From: Bacillota bacterium
GTDB lineage: Bacteria; Bacillota; Clostridia; Christensenellales; UMGS416
Assembly (NCBI GenBank): GCA_023428265.1
Contig: JAEYYW010000088.1
Location: 1-24,628 of the forward strand
DNA length: 24,628 nt
Direction: 5' to 3'
Each line of letters starts with the position of its first letter. Within the stretch, counting starts at the first letter, position 1. Below the pieces are notes generated by a model, which was not told the origin of the DNA, did no database searches, and saw only the letters and a program-made list of their open reading frames with translations. The position numbers and the translations under genes were made by a program. Positions 8,214 through 15,762 of the stretch are shown here, in pieces.

Positions 8214-9692
8214 TCATTCCCACCGGGCAAACGCAGTTTGAGGCGGTGTGTCAAAGCCGCCCACCTGCCTTGATGTGGAGGTGATGGTGACGCCGCTTTC
8301 TCCAAACCGGAACACGATCTGCCTCGTGCGGCAGATCTCCAGCCACCGGATCTGCAGGCAAAGCTCGTCCTGCCGGAGCCAGTGAGCCGCCAGCATCACA
8401 TCCTCGGTGGGGATGTTGCCGGAGAGCCTGTTGAGCCTGGCCAAGCCGTCCAGCCCGGCAAGCGCCCGATGGATACCGCTTTCGCTTTCAATGGTCAGCA
8501 GAAGCTGCCCCCTCACAAACTCAAACCCAAAGGCGGTGACCGCGTCATGATAGTTGCGGTTGAAGATCGAAACATCCTCGGCGAAAAAGGCGGCGCTCCC
8601 TTCGGTGATGCGGCACCTCCTGCCATGGACGCTTTGTATCATCGGTGAGTCGGGCGCGTAATCCGGCGCCGGCAGGGCCAGTGTCTTCAAGCGCCGGACG
8701 AGTGCATCCCGCGCCGGAGCGTCCTCCGGCAATGGCCTGTCATGGACGCGGTCTGCAAAACCAAACAGCGCCTCGCGCATGCGCCGGTCCGCCACCGAGT
8801 CGGCGCAGGTCTGGTTCACCGAGATCAACAACCCCTGCTCCGGAAACCCGATGGAAAGCTGGCCCATGGCGCCGTCGGCATAAAACGCACCGCCCCTGAT
8901 CCACATCATGCCGCCATAACCGGCGCCGGGGGCTGCGTCAGGCACAGCTTCGCGGAAATGGTCATTGCGCAGCGCCGTGGCCCAGCGCACCCACTCCTCC
9001 GGCAAAACCCGCTCATCGCCCCACAACCCGTTGTTCAGGTAGAGCTGGATCAATCGGGCATTGTCCTCGGTGGAGGTTACAATGCCGCCACTGCCGTTTT
9101 CAAGGCCGTCCTCATGGCAATACCAGCGGATGCCGGCGCTGTTGATCCCGATCTTTTCAAAAAGCCGTGGGCGCAGGTAGTCTGCCAGCCCCAGGCCAGT
9201 TTTCTTGCGGATGCAGGCGCCCACCATCGAGCAGGCGATGCTGTTATAATAAAACGCCGTACCGGGCTCATGCACGATGGGCATGGAGAAAAACTTGCGC
9301 ACCCACTCCGGGTCAAACACAGCGGGCTGCGTTTCCATGCCGGCAGACATCGTCAGGATGTGGCGCATCCTCAGCTCCCCAAGCCATGGCTGCGGCTGGG
9401 CCGGCACATACTCCGGGAAGATATCCACCAGCCTGTCGTCCAGCGCGAGCAGGCCCTCCCCCATCGCAATGCCGAAGGCCGTGCCGGTCACGGTTTTGGT
9501 GAGCGACTGGCTGGCGTGGGCAAAGCCCGGCGCATAGGGAGCCCACCAGCCCTCGGCGATCACGCTGCCGTGGCGCATCACAAGGATGCCGTGCATCTCC
9601 GAACCGCTGCGGTCCAGGTCTTCCACCAGCTGCAGCAGGTCGCGGCTGGATACCCCCTCCGCTTCCGGTGTTGACCGGGCAAGTTTATTCAT
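8214..9692 (-). CDS. Serine hydrolase of the beta-lactamase (class C/PBP) fold
   Basis: 492 residues. The first 350 or so carry the serine-hydrolase fold: S63 and K66 in SLTK (the SxxK motif) and YYN at 148-150 (the YxN motif). The region ADGAMGQ probably stands in for the third KTG-like motif. About 130 further residues follow as a separate C-terminal region. Such proteins are more often esterases or peptidases than antibiotic-resistance enzymes, and context favours an esterase. No signal peptide is visible, which is unusual for true beta-lactamases. ATG 9692 has GGAGG six bases upstream; an earlier start at 9740 would overlap the preceding gene. It lies 17 bp after the formylglycine-enzyme-like gene. 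Confidence 0.85.
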   Translation of the reverse strand: MNKLARSTPEAEGVSSRDLLQLVEDLDRSGSEMHGILVMRHGSVIAEGWWAPYAPGFAHASQSLTKTVTGTAFGIAMGEGLLALDDRLVDIFPEYVPAQPQPWLGELRMRHILTMSAGMETQPAVFDPEWVRKFFSMPIVHEPGTAFYYNSIACSMVGACIRKKTGLGLADYLRPRLFEKIGINSAGIRWYCHEDGLENGSGGIVTSTEDNARLIQLYLNNGLWGDERVLPEEWVRWATALRNDHFREAVPDAAPGAGYGGMMWIRGGAFYADGAMGQLSIGFPEQGLLISVNQTCADSVADRRMREALFGFADRVHDRPLPEDAPARDALVRRLKTLALPAPDYAPDSPMIQSVHGRRCRITEGSAAFFAEDVSIFNRNYHDAVTAFGFEFVRGQLLLTIESESGIHRALAGLDGLARLNRLSGNIPTEDVMLAAHWLRQDELCLQIRWLEICRTRQIVFRFGESGVTITSTSRQVGGFDTPPQTAFARWE

Positions 9693-9709
9693 CCTTTTCC
9701 TCCCCCGCA

Positions 9710-10861
9710 TCAGTCTGCGGCATTGGGCAGATAAGCACAACGGAATCCCGACAGCTCATATTCGTGTGTCCTTGGGAACGTGAGCCCCATGAAAAACACG
9801 CCGGCGTGATCCACTGCCCGGTGGGCGCCGCCGCAGATCGGCATGCACTCCCCTCTGGTTTCCAGCCACCGCCAGCCGCCGTAGGTATCTTGCTCCGTCT
9901 CCGGGAAAAGCGCCAGCGCCTTGAGCAGCATGGGCACAGCCACTCCCTCATCAGCCCCGATGGCGTGAAAGGCGCAGTTGAAGCGCCCCGGCTCGCCGGA
10001 GCCGGATGCTGTGAGCCGGATGCCGCCCTCATGGCCGCGGAAGCGCAGCGTGCCCGGCGTGCCCGGCGCCACCAGCGACCCATCGGGCAGGATAACCCGC
10101 CAGCGCGGGGAGTCGGCTGTGAGATCTGTTCCGGCCAGCATGCAGTCCGCACCAGGGACCAGCTGAATTTCACCATCCACAACCCGCAGGCCGTCGTCCC
10201 ACTCGTTCATGTTGCCGTTCAGGTCATAGATGCCATCCAGCCTGCCGTTGTGGGCCCAGGCCAACGGCCCGGAGCCGGTGGCCACACGGCCGCCCTCCGT
10301 GGGCAGGCCGGCCTCCTCCGGGTGGAAGAAGTCGTGGCCGCCATCGTTGTTGCCCCGGGGCATTGTGCCATTGCGCCGGGTCCAAAGCGCCAACGCCGCC
10401 CGCAGCGAGTAGGGCGTCAGGCCCCATCCGGCGCCCTTTGCAGCACAATAAACCCGCGCCTCATCATAGGTCACATGGGTCTGGGGGTCTTTCAACGGCA
10501 GGGAGTAACCCCGCCCATTGCGCACGATGTTCTGATATTTTGAATAATAGATGGCACCCACCGGTTTGCCATCGGCCACAAAGGCCGGGTGCAGCCCGTC
10601 GGCGGTGCTGTCCATCAAGTCCGGAAGCATCATGCTTTCCACCCGCACCATCACAGAAGGCATGCCCACATCATCCAGCAGCACCGTGTTGGTGCCGCCT
10701 GAAAGGCATTCCACAGCGGCCTTGAACTCGGCATGAAGGTCTTCACAGTCTCGGCCAAAGCCACCGGCATCCAGTCTTTTCACGCTTTCCCTGGCGCAGG
10801 CGTCGGCAGTGCGGGAAGCGTCAGCCCGCTCCGCACCATGATGCTCATTCAGATTGCTCAT
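9710..10861 (-). CDS. SUMF1/FGE-like fold protein resembling phage variable proteins
   Basis: 383 residues. The C-terminal two thirds have the formylglycine-generating-enzyme (C-type-lectin-like) fold: DLNGNMNEW at 213-221 matches the family DxxGNxxEW motif, and SGFRCAY at 371-377 is the usual end. The region corresponding to the two active-site cysteines of true formylglycine-generating enzymes has none, and no ergothioneine-enzyme iron motif is seen, so catalysis is doubtful and binding is likelier. From memory, the stretch with HPAFVADGK, SKYQNI and MPRGNN resembles phage tail and retroelement-diversified proteins. Here it is embedded in an operon of hydrolases: AAAGGAG lies six bases before ATG 10861, the start overlaps the previous gene by 17 bp, and the next gene begins 17 bp later. 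Its role in the operon is unknown. Confidence 0.75.
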   Translation of the reverse strand: MSNLNEHHGAERADASRTADACARESVKRLDAGGFGRDCEDLHAEFKAAVECLSGGTNTVLLDDVGMPSVMVRVESMMLPDLMDSTADGLHPAFVADGKPVGAIYYSKYQNIVRNGRGYSLPLKDPQTHVTYDEARVYCAAKGAGWGLTPYSLRAALALWTRRNGTMPRGNNDGGHDFFHPEEAGLPTEGGRVATGSGPLAWAHNGRLDGIYDLNGNMNEWDDGLRVVDGEIQLVPGADCMLAGTDLTADSPRWRVILPDGSLVAPGTPGTLRFRGHEGGIRLTASGSGEPGRFNCAFHAIGADEGVAVPMLLKALALFPETEQDTYGGWRWLETRGECMPICGGAHRAVDHAGVFFMGLTFPRTHEYELSGFRCAYLPNAAD

Positions 10862-11663
10862 TGGTCGCTCCTTTCCCCGGCTGCCATCTCACAGGCAGCC
10901 ACTGCAAAAACACCGGCAGCCACTGGTCCCAAAAATCGAAGTTATGGTCGCCGGGGCCATTTTGAAACAGGCAATCATACCCCAGATTCTGAAAGTATTG
11001 GGCCTCCTCCAGAGAATAGGCATGGCAGCCGTCGTCGGTGCCGCACACGGAGAAGATCTTCGGCAGTTTTCTGCCGCTCTCCGCCGCCTGGCGGGCCAAC
11101 CAGCGCAGATCATGCTCGGTGCCGTGGGCCTGGCTCAAATCCCTGGTGCCAAATACCAACTCCCGAATGAGATTGAGCGGCGCGCGGGGGCCGCCGGGCA
11201 CTTCGCGGATGTCCATGTCAATGAAATTGGCTGAGGAGAAGATTCCGATTGCCGCATATTGCTCCGGGCAGGTGAACCCGGCCTTCATCGCGCCATAGCC
11301 GCCCATGGAAAGGCCGGCGATGAAGTTGTCTGCCGGGTTGGTTGAGATGGGAAACATCCTGCTGCAAAGCTCCGGCAGCTCCCCGGTGATGTAGTCAAAA
11401 TAGCGGCCGCCATCCACATTGGTGTAGAAACTGAGATCCGCGGAGGGCATCACGCAGGCAATGCCGGCCTTCCTGAGATATCGCTCCAACGAGGACTCCC
11501 GCTGCCATGCCGTGTAATCTTCCGACGCGCCGTGCAGCAGCCAGACCACAGGGAACCGGCCATCGGGGCCCGGCCTGCCCTGGCCCTTTTCGGGGAGGAT
11601 CGTATAAATGGATGTGCCCCTGCCGAGGCATTTGGAAAAGAACTCCGCGGAGATCAACGCCAT
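10845..11663 (-). CDS. Esterase D/CE1-like alpha/beta-hydrolase (first of the downstream pair)
   Basis: 272 residues of the small esterase family that includes tributyrin esterase EstA, S-formylglutathione hydrolase and CE1 acetyl or feruloyl esterases. The triad is readable: S119 in GLSMGG, D210 or D211 in CGTDDG, and H240 in GDHNFDFWD. LLHGASEDY gives the oxyanion region. No signal peptide is visible, so it would remove acyl groups from imported sugars. A GTG at 11672 sits directly against the Shine-Dalgarno site; ATG 11663, nine bases from AAGGTGG, also aligns with the start of the paralogue and is preferred. It begins one base after the stop of that paralogue and overlaps the next gene by 17 bp, so the three are probably translationally coupled. 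Confidence 0.87.
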   Translation of the reverse strand: MALISAEFFSKCLGRGTSIYTILPEKGQGRPGPDGRFPVVWLLHGASEDYTAWQRESSLERYLRKAGIACVMPSADLSFYTNVDGGRYFDYITGELPELCSRMFPISTNPADNFIAGLSMGGYGAMKAGFTCPEQYAAIGIFSSANFIDMDIREVPGGPRAPLNLIRELVFGTRDLSQAHGTEHDLRWLARQAAESGRKLPKIFSVCGTDDGCHAYSLEEAQYFQNLGYDCLFQNGPGDHNFDFWDQWLPVFLQWLPVRWQPGKGATNEQSE

Positions 11664-11664
11664 T

Positions 11665-12489
11665 TCACTCACCCACCTTCACAGAATCCGATACCAGCCA
11701 ATCCAGGAAAACACGGACCCATTTGTCCCAGAAGTCCCAGGTGTGGGCGCCCGGCTCTTCGTGATATTCATATCGGTATGGGTTGCCTTCGAATCCTTCA
11801 AAGAAGGCCTTCAGGCCCAGGCCAACTGGGTAAGCATGGTCTTCCGTGCCCACGGCATGAAACACCCTGGGCAAGGGTTTGCCCTGCAAGACATTGTTTC
11901 TGGCGTGCATCAGCACATCGTGCTCGGTGCCCTCCAGCTCTCCGGTGTTTTCCACACCGAAGTTCTGCATGTTCACACTCTTCCTGCCGGGGCCGCCGGG
12001 CGATTGCGGGCCGCCGAACGACGGAGAACGCAAATGCTCCAGCGGGATGATGCTGCTGGCGGAAAACACACCGATGGCGCCATAGCGCTCCGGGTTGCGC
12101 ATGCCCAGCGAGATGGCGCCGCTCCCGCCCAGGGAGAGGCCGGCAATGGCGTTTCGCTCACGCCTCTCGGAAAACAGCGGAAAGAAATGCCGGCAGACGG
12201 CGGGCAGCTCGCGGACCAGATAATCGTAATAATCGCCGCCATACACCATGTTGCAATAGCGGCTGGGGCCGGCGCAGGGCATCACCACGGCGACGCCCTT
12301 GTCAGAGGCATAACGCTCAATGTTGGTGAAGCGATGCCAATCGGAGTGGGTGCCGGCGCCGCCGTGCAGAAGCCAAAGCACCGGCAGCTCCGATGCGGCG
12401 CCGCCCACTTCCTTTTCCGGCAGAATCACGTCGATGGTGCTCATCATATTGAGCACAGAGGATTTGAACTGCACACGAAGCAGCGCCAT
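11665..12489 (-). CDS. Esterase D/CE1-like alpha/beta-hydrolase (operon leader)
   Basis: 274 residues, a diverged paralogue of the gene that follows it. The triad is S119 in GLSLGG, D217 in GTEDH and H249 in GAHTWDFWD. It shares the LLHG oxyanion motif and the N-terminal MALxxxxF start, but has a longer insert rich in glycine, proline and asparagine after FSASS. Family activity is ester hydrolysis of short acyl groups; acetyl esterase is the likely role, by context. No signal peptide is seen. ATG 12489 has a modest site, AAGAAGG, seven bases upstream. It is the first gene of the five-gene minus-strand operon and faces the regulator gene across a 231-bp control region. Confidence 0.87.
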   Translation of the reverse strand: MALLRVQFKSSVLNMMSTIDVILPEKEVGGAASELPVLWLLHGGAGTHSDWHRFTNIERYASDKGVAVVMPCAGPSRYCNMVYGGDYYDYLVRELPAVCRHFFPLFSERRERNAIAGLSLGGSGAISLGMRNPERYGAIGVFSASSIIPLEHLRSPSFGGPQSPGGPGRKSVNMQNFGVENTGELEGTEHDVLMHARNNVLQGKPLPRVFHAVGTEDHAYPVGLGLKAFFEGFEGNPYRYEYHEEPGAHTWDFWDKWVRVFLDWLVSDSVKVGE

Positions 12490-12542
12490 AGATTCGCCTT
12501 CTTTCTGGATGAATCGGGTTCCGGAGCACCTGTTTTTCTAGC

Positions 12543-12580
12543 ATATCTATGAATATCTATTAATTAGATATCTTATCTAT
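12543..12580. promoter_or_regulatory. Helically phased TATCTAT repeats, probable operator array
   Basis: TATCTAT occurs as exact direct copies at 12544, 12554 and 12574, and an inverted copy of its core (TAGATA) fills the slot at 12565. The spacing is about 10 bases, one helical turn. ATATCTA (12553-12559) and TAGATAT (12565-12571) form a perfect 7-bp inverted repeat with a 5-base centre. The array sits 54 bp upstream of the hydrolase-operon start and in the divergent promoter region, as expected for a multi-site operator. A weak minus-strand -10, TGCTAGAAA, lies next to it. Confidence 0.55.
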
Positions 12581-12695
12581 CCAGAATGGCTCTGTCAATA
12601 CGGATTACGGGCAACACCGGACAAAAAAAGAAATGGTTTGTAACCAAATATATACATTTTACTGTTTTATGCATATTCAAATCAGCTTCCTGTGT

Positions 12696-12701
12696 TATAC
12701 T
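12696..12701 (+). promoter_or_regulatory. Candidate extended -10 of the regulator gene
   Basis: TGTTATACT (12693-12701) fits TGnTATAAT with one mismatch, and no convincing -35 is present. A start near 12708 would leave a very short leader that begins at the Shine-Dalgarno site GGGGAG (12707-12712), so an unseen upstream promoter is also possible. Upstream, GGTTTGTAACC (12635-12645) is a small inverted repeat that contains TGTAAC. Confidence 0.4.
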
Positions 12702-12720
12702 AACTTGGGGAGTGGCGAAT

Positions 12721-13839
12721 ATGAAAATTGAGCGACATAACGGAACTCCGGTATACAGGCAAATCAGCGAAGATATCCGCAATCAGATTGTCAAAGGGGA
12801 GTTCCCGTTGGGCGGAATGCTGCCGTCGGAAAGCAAATTGTGCTCCCTATACGGCGTGGAGCGTGCCACGGTGCGCAGGGCTTTGGCATTGCTGGTGGAC
12901 GCGGGGCTTGTCTCCAAGACCCCAGGCCTGGGCACCATTGTGAACAACCCCAAAATCAACGAAGAACGCAAGCCGCAAAACACAGTGCTGCTGTTGCTCC
13001 CGAGGGGCAAGGACAACGCAGACCTGGTCAATGAACCGTTCAACGCCAAGCTGATCAGCGTTCTGGATCAGGAGTGCTCGGAATATGGGTTTTCGCTCCT
13101 GTATAAATCGCTTTCAGAAAGCGACTCAGCAGATAGCCTGATCCGGGTGTGCAATCCGTGCGGAGTGCTGATCAAGAGCGCGATGCTGGAAGACCTATGC
13201 GCGGATCTGCAGCAGCGGGGTGTGCCCGTGGTATTGCTCAATCAGATCCACGAGGGGTATGCCTCCATCTCCATGGACAACCGGCATGGGGCAAAGATGG
13301 TGGTGGAGCATCTGTATGCACTGGGTCACAGGAAAATCGGGTATATCGGTGCCCCGCTGGACCACCAGACCGCGCAGGCGCGCCTGGATGGTTATCAGGA
13401 AGTGCTGCACCAATACGGGCTGCCATTAGACAAACGATGGATCGCAATGGCAGACTGGACCATGGAGAGCGGAAGAGTAGCCATGCGGCAGATTCTGGAC
13501 ACAGAAGAATATCCCACGGCGGTTTTCTGTGCCAACGACGCCATGGCCATCGGAGCAATCAACGCGGCTATGGACGCCGGGCTGTCTGTGCCCGGTGACA
13601 TCAGCGTGGCCGGTTTCGACAACATCGATCAGTCGTCTTGCTTCATCCCCGCGCTGACAACGATCGCGGTGGATTATCAGATCATGACCAGACTTGCATA
13701 CCTGCTGCTGACCGATATGATCAGACGGCGTTCCTGTGATTTGAAAGCCGCTGTATACGCGCCGCTGCAACTGATGGCCAGGCAATCCACCGCCGCAGCA
13801 AATCAGGCCGAAGCCTGCCTGCCCGACCTCAGCGCGTGA
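12721..13839 (+). CDS. GntR-LacI hybrid transcriptional regulator (AraR-like)
   Basis: 372 residues. An N-terminal GntR winged helix (about 1-72, with PVYRQISEDIR, LPSESKL and RATVRRAL) is joined to a LacI-type sugar-binding domain (about 80-360, with SISMDNRHGAKM, GHRKIGYIG, AVFCANDAMAIGA and ISVAGFDNI). This is the build of Bacillus AraR, a repressor released by a sugar; the ligand here is unknown. ATG 12721 has GGGGAG eight bases upstream and matches the family N-terminus, so the frame extension back to 12586 was dropped. It is divergent from the hydrolase operon and probably controls that operon and its own gene through the repeat array between them. Confidence 0.9.
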   Translation: MKIERHNGTPVYRQISEDIRNQIVKGEFPLGGMLPSESKLCSLYGVERATVRRALALLVDAGLVSKTPGLGTIVNNPKINEERKPQNTVLLLLPRGKDNADLVNEPFNAKLISVLDQECSEYGFSLLYKSLSESDSADSLIRVCNPCGVLIKSAMLEDLCADLQQRGVPVVLLNQIHEGYASISMDNRHGAKMVVEHLYALGHRKIGYIGAPLDHQTAQARLDGYQEVLHQYGLPLDKRWIAMADWTMESGRVAMRQILDTEEYPTAVFCANDAMAIGAINAAMDAGLSVPGDISVAGFDNIDQSSCFIPALTTIAVDYQIMTRLAYLLLTDMIRRRSCDLKAAVYAPLQLMARQSTAAANQAEACLPDLSA

Positions 13840-13862
13840 TGGCGGTGAAGCTGCCGAATGCA

Positions 13863-13890
13863 AAAGGAGATGGCATATACCATCTCCTTT
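13863..13890. terminator. Bidirectional terminator between regulator and permease genes
   Basis: AAAGGAGATGG (13863-13873) and CCATCTCCTTT (13880-13890) form a perfect 11-bp stem around CATATA. It lies between two convergent genes and has A/T-rich edges on both sides, so it can end transcripts in both directions. Confidence 0.85.
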
Positions 13891-13908
13891 CTGATTCTCA
13901 GCAGCTGC

Positions 13909-14739
13909 CTACTTCAGGATAGCCCCTGCCGTGAGCGCTTTTTCCAGTTGTTCATTTCCAAACAGATAGACAAGAATCGTGGGCAGGCTCGTGATGATCA
14001 TCGTAGCGCCGATCTGGCCCCAGTGCCGCACGCCGATGCTCACGAAGAAATTCAGCAAGCCCACCGTGAGCGGCCGCAAGGATTCCTCCGGCGCAAGAAT
14101 GAAAGCCAGGAAAAACTCGTTCCAGGTGTTCATGAAGATGAGCACACACTGTGTGGCAATTGCCGGAGTTACCATCGGGAGAATAATGCGGAAGTAGGTG
14201 GTATACACATTGCACCCGTCGATGCAGGCGGCCTCTTCCAGCTCCCTGGGCAGGCTCCGGAAAAACGCATAGAGCATTAGCACGCAGGTAGCCAGCGCAA
14301 ACGCCGCGTACGGCGCAATCAGCCCCAGATGGGTGCCCTTCAGCCCCAGTTGCTTGACCAAAAGAAACACCGGGATGATGACCACCTGAACCGGCACAAT
14401 CAAGCCCAGCGAAATGTAATTCAGCGTGAGTTTGCTCACCCGCGCGCTCATCATCCGCGCAATGGCATAGGCCAGCATGCTTCCCAGCAGCACGGTGACG
14501 AGTATTGTGCCCACCGAATAAATGAGGCTGTTGGTGAAGTATTTGGGGAAATCATACGCCTTCAGGGAATCGGGGTAGTTGGAAAACACCCATGTTTGCG
14601 GAAGCCCAAAGGCATTGTTATATACTTCCTCCTTCGTTTTGAAGGAAAGGGTGAGCATCCAGAACAGCGGGAAGATAAACGAAAGCCCCAAAATAACCAG
14701 TACGGCATTCAGAATATAGGTGGAAAGTTTACGAATCAT
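13909..14739 (-). CDS. CUT1 sugar ABC transporter permease (MalG/UgpE type)
   Basis: 276 residues with six predicted membrane segments and the permease-ATPase contact motif EAACIDG...ILP about two thirds in. This is the second permease of a carbohydrate importer of the maltose type. Two in-frame ATGs lie close together: 14745 directly abuts the AGGGGG site, while 14739 has six bases of spacing, so 14739 is preferred, not firmly. The gene follows the first permease by 19 bp and is the last gene of the importer operon, ending at a two-way terminator. No ATPase gene is present nearby; a shared MsmX-type ATPase encoded elsewhere would supply energy, as known for CUT1 systems of Firmicutes. Confidence 0.9.
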   Translation of the reverse strand: MIRKLSTYILNAVLVILGLSFIFPLFWMLTLSFKTKEEVYNNAFGLPQTWVFSNYPDSLKAYDFPKYFTNSLIYSVGTILVTVLLGSMLAYAIARMMSARVSKLTLNYISLGLIVPVQVVIIPVFLLVKQLGLKGTHLGLIAPYAAFALATCVLMLYAFFRSLPRELEEAACIDGCNVYTTYFRIILPMVTPAIATQCVLIFMNTWNEFFLAFILAPEESLRPLTVGLLNFFVSIGVRHWGQIGATMIITSLPTILVYLFGNEQLEKALTAGAILK

Positions 14740-14758
14740 TTTCATCCCCCTGCTCTGC

Positions 14759-15640
14759 CTAATATTCCAGCTTGTTTTTGGCCACAAACCGGTTGATCAA
14801 AACCGTGATGATCAGGCACTGGATGATGAACAGCACCGCAATGGCGCAGCCCTGTCCAAAGTCAGACGACGAGAAGGCCGTGTAATACATGTGATAAACC
14901 ACGGTTTGTGACAAATCACCGGGGCCGCCTAACGTCATGATTCTGACATGGGCAAACTGGGCCATGCACCCCAGCACCGACACAATCAACAGGTATTTGA
15001 TGATTTCCTGCAGCAGCGGGATGGTGATTTTCAGGCTGCAACGGAAGAACCCTGCCCCGTCGATCAACGCGGCTTCGTAATAGGTCTTTGGGATGGACTG
15101 TATCCCGGCGTAAAAAATCACGGCATTGATGCCGATGTATTGCCACAGGAAAGCCACGGCGATGCTCGTGACAACAGTCGATTTGTTGGAGAGCCAGGCC
15201 TTGGCAAAGTTATCCAGGCCAACAGCCCGAAGGGCGCTGTTGATAAGGCCCCAGTCCGGCTGATAAATCGCGACCCACATTTGCGCGATCACGGTGACGG
15301 AAATGATGGCCGGAAACATGATCGTGGCCTTCATAAACCTCTTCATCCGGTTTGCCTGCCTGTCAATCACAAGGGCGAGCAGCAGCGAAAAGGGAAGCGC
15401 AACACAGGTGGAGAGGATCACGATGTAGAGCGTGTTCCAGGTGGAGCGCCAATAGGAAGAGGATTTCAGCACGCTGATGTAATTGGCCAGCCCGACAAAC
15501 CCAAGACTTTTGTAGCCGTCGTTTTTCTGCAGGCTGATGATGATCTCCGGAATGATCGGGTAAACCACAAACAGCGTAAACAAGATAAGTGCAGGCGCTG
15601 TAAACACAAGTATGGAGAGTTTGGTATTGAATTTTCTCAT
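14759..15640 (-). CDS. CUT1 sugar ABC transporter permease (MalF/UgpA type)
   Basis: 293 residues with six membrane segments, beginning with a basic N-terminus and LVFTAPALILF, as is typical of the family. The contact motif EAALIDG...ITIP lies near residue 190. It pairs with the next gene to form the membrane channel of the importer. ATG 15640 has GGTGG six bases upstream. It is separated from the solute-binding-protein gene by a 122-bp gap holding a strong stem-loop, a common way to make more binding protein than permease. Confidence 0.92.
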   Translation of the reverse strand: MRKFNTKLSILVFTAPALILFTLFVVYPIIPEIIISLQKNDGYKSLGFVGLANYISVLKSSSYWRSTWNTLYIVILSTCVALPFSLLLALVIDRQANRMKRFMKATIMFPAIISVTVIAQMWVAIYQPDWGLINSALRAVGLDNFAKAWLSNKSTVVTSIAVAFLWQYIGINAVIFYAGIQSIPKTYYEAALIDGAGFFRCSLKITIPLLQEIIKYLLIVSVLGCMAQFAHVRIMTLGGPGDLSQTVVYHMYYTAFSSSDFGQGCAIAVLFIIQCLIITVLINRFVAKNKLEY

Positions 15641-15661
15641 TCTTTTCCACCATCATGGCTA

Positions 15662-15747
15662 TTGATTGGGTTGGAAAAGGGGCTATCTCGGCAGCACATG
15701 GCTGCAGCTGCTGCGCAGCGACCCGCCTCGATAGCCCCGGCAATCAA
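15662..15747 (-). promoter_or_regulatory. Intercistronic stem-loop between binding protein and permease genes
   Basis: GGGGCTATC (15679-15687) pairs perfectly with GATAGCCCC (15730-15738), and further out TTGATTG (15662-15668) pairs with CAATCAA (15741-15747). The loop contains more self-complementary GCAGC/GCTGC sequence. On the minus strand the stem is followed by TTTT. It probably acts as a leaky terminator or mRNA stabiliser after the binding-protein gene. Confidence 0.65.
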
Positions 15748-15762
15748 ATGTCTTGAAAAGGA

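Noticed and set aside
9710..10861. Diversity-generating retroelement
   Set aside because: The protein resembles retroelement targets, but the window has no reverse transcriptase, no template/variable repeat pair, and the C-terminal codons are not rich in AAY.
12586..12720. N-terminal extension of the regulator
   Set aside because: The extension has no ribosome site, the family N-terminus begins at 12721, and the region holds promoter-like sequence.
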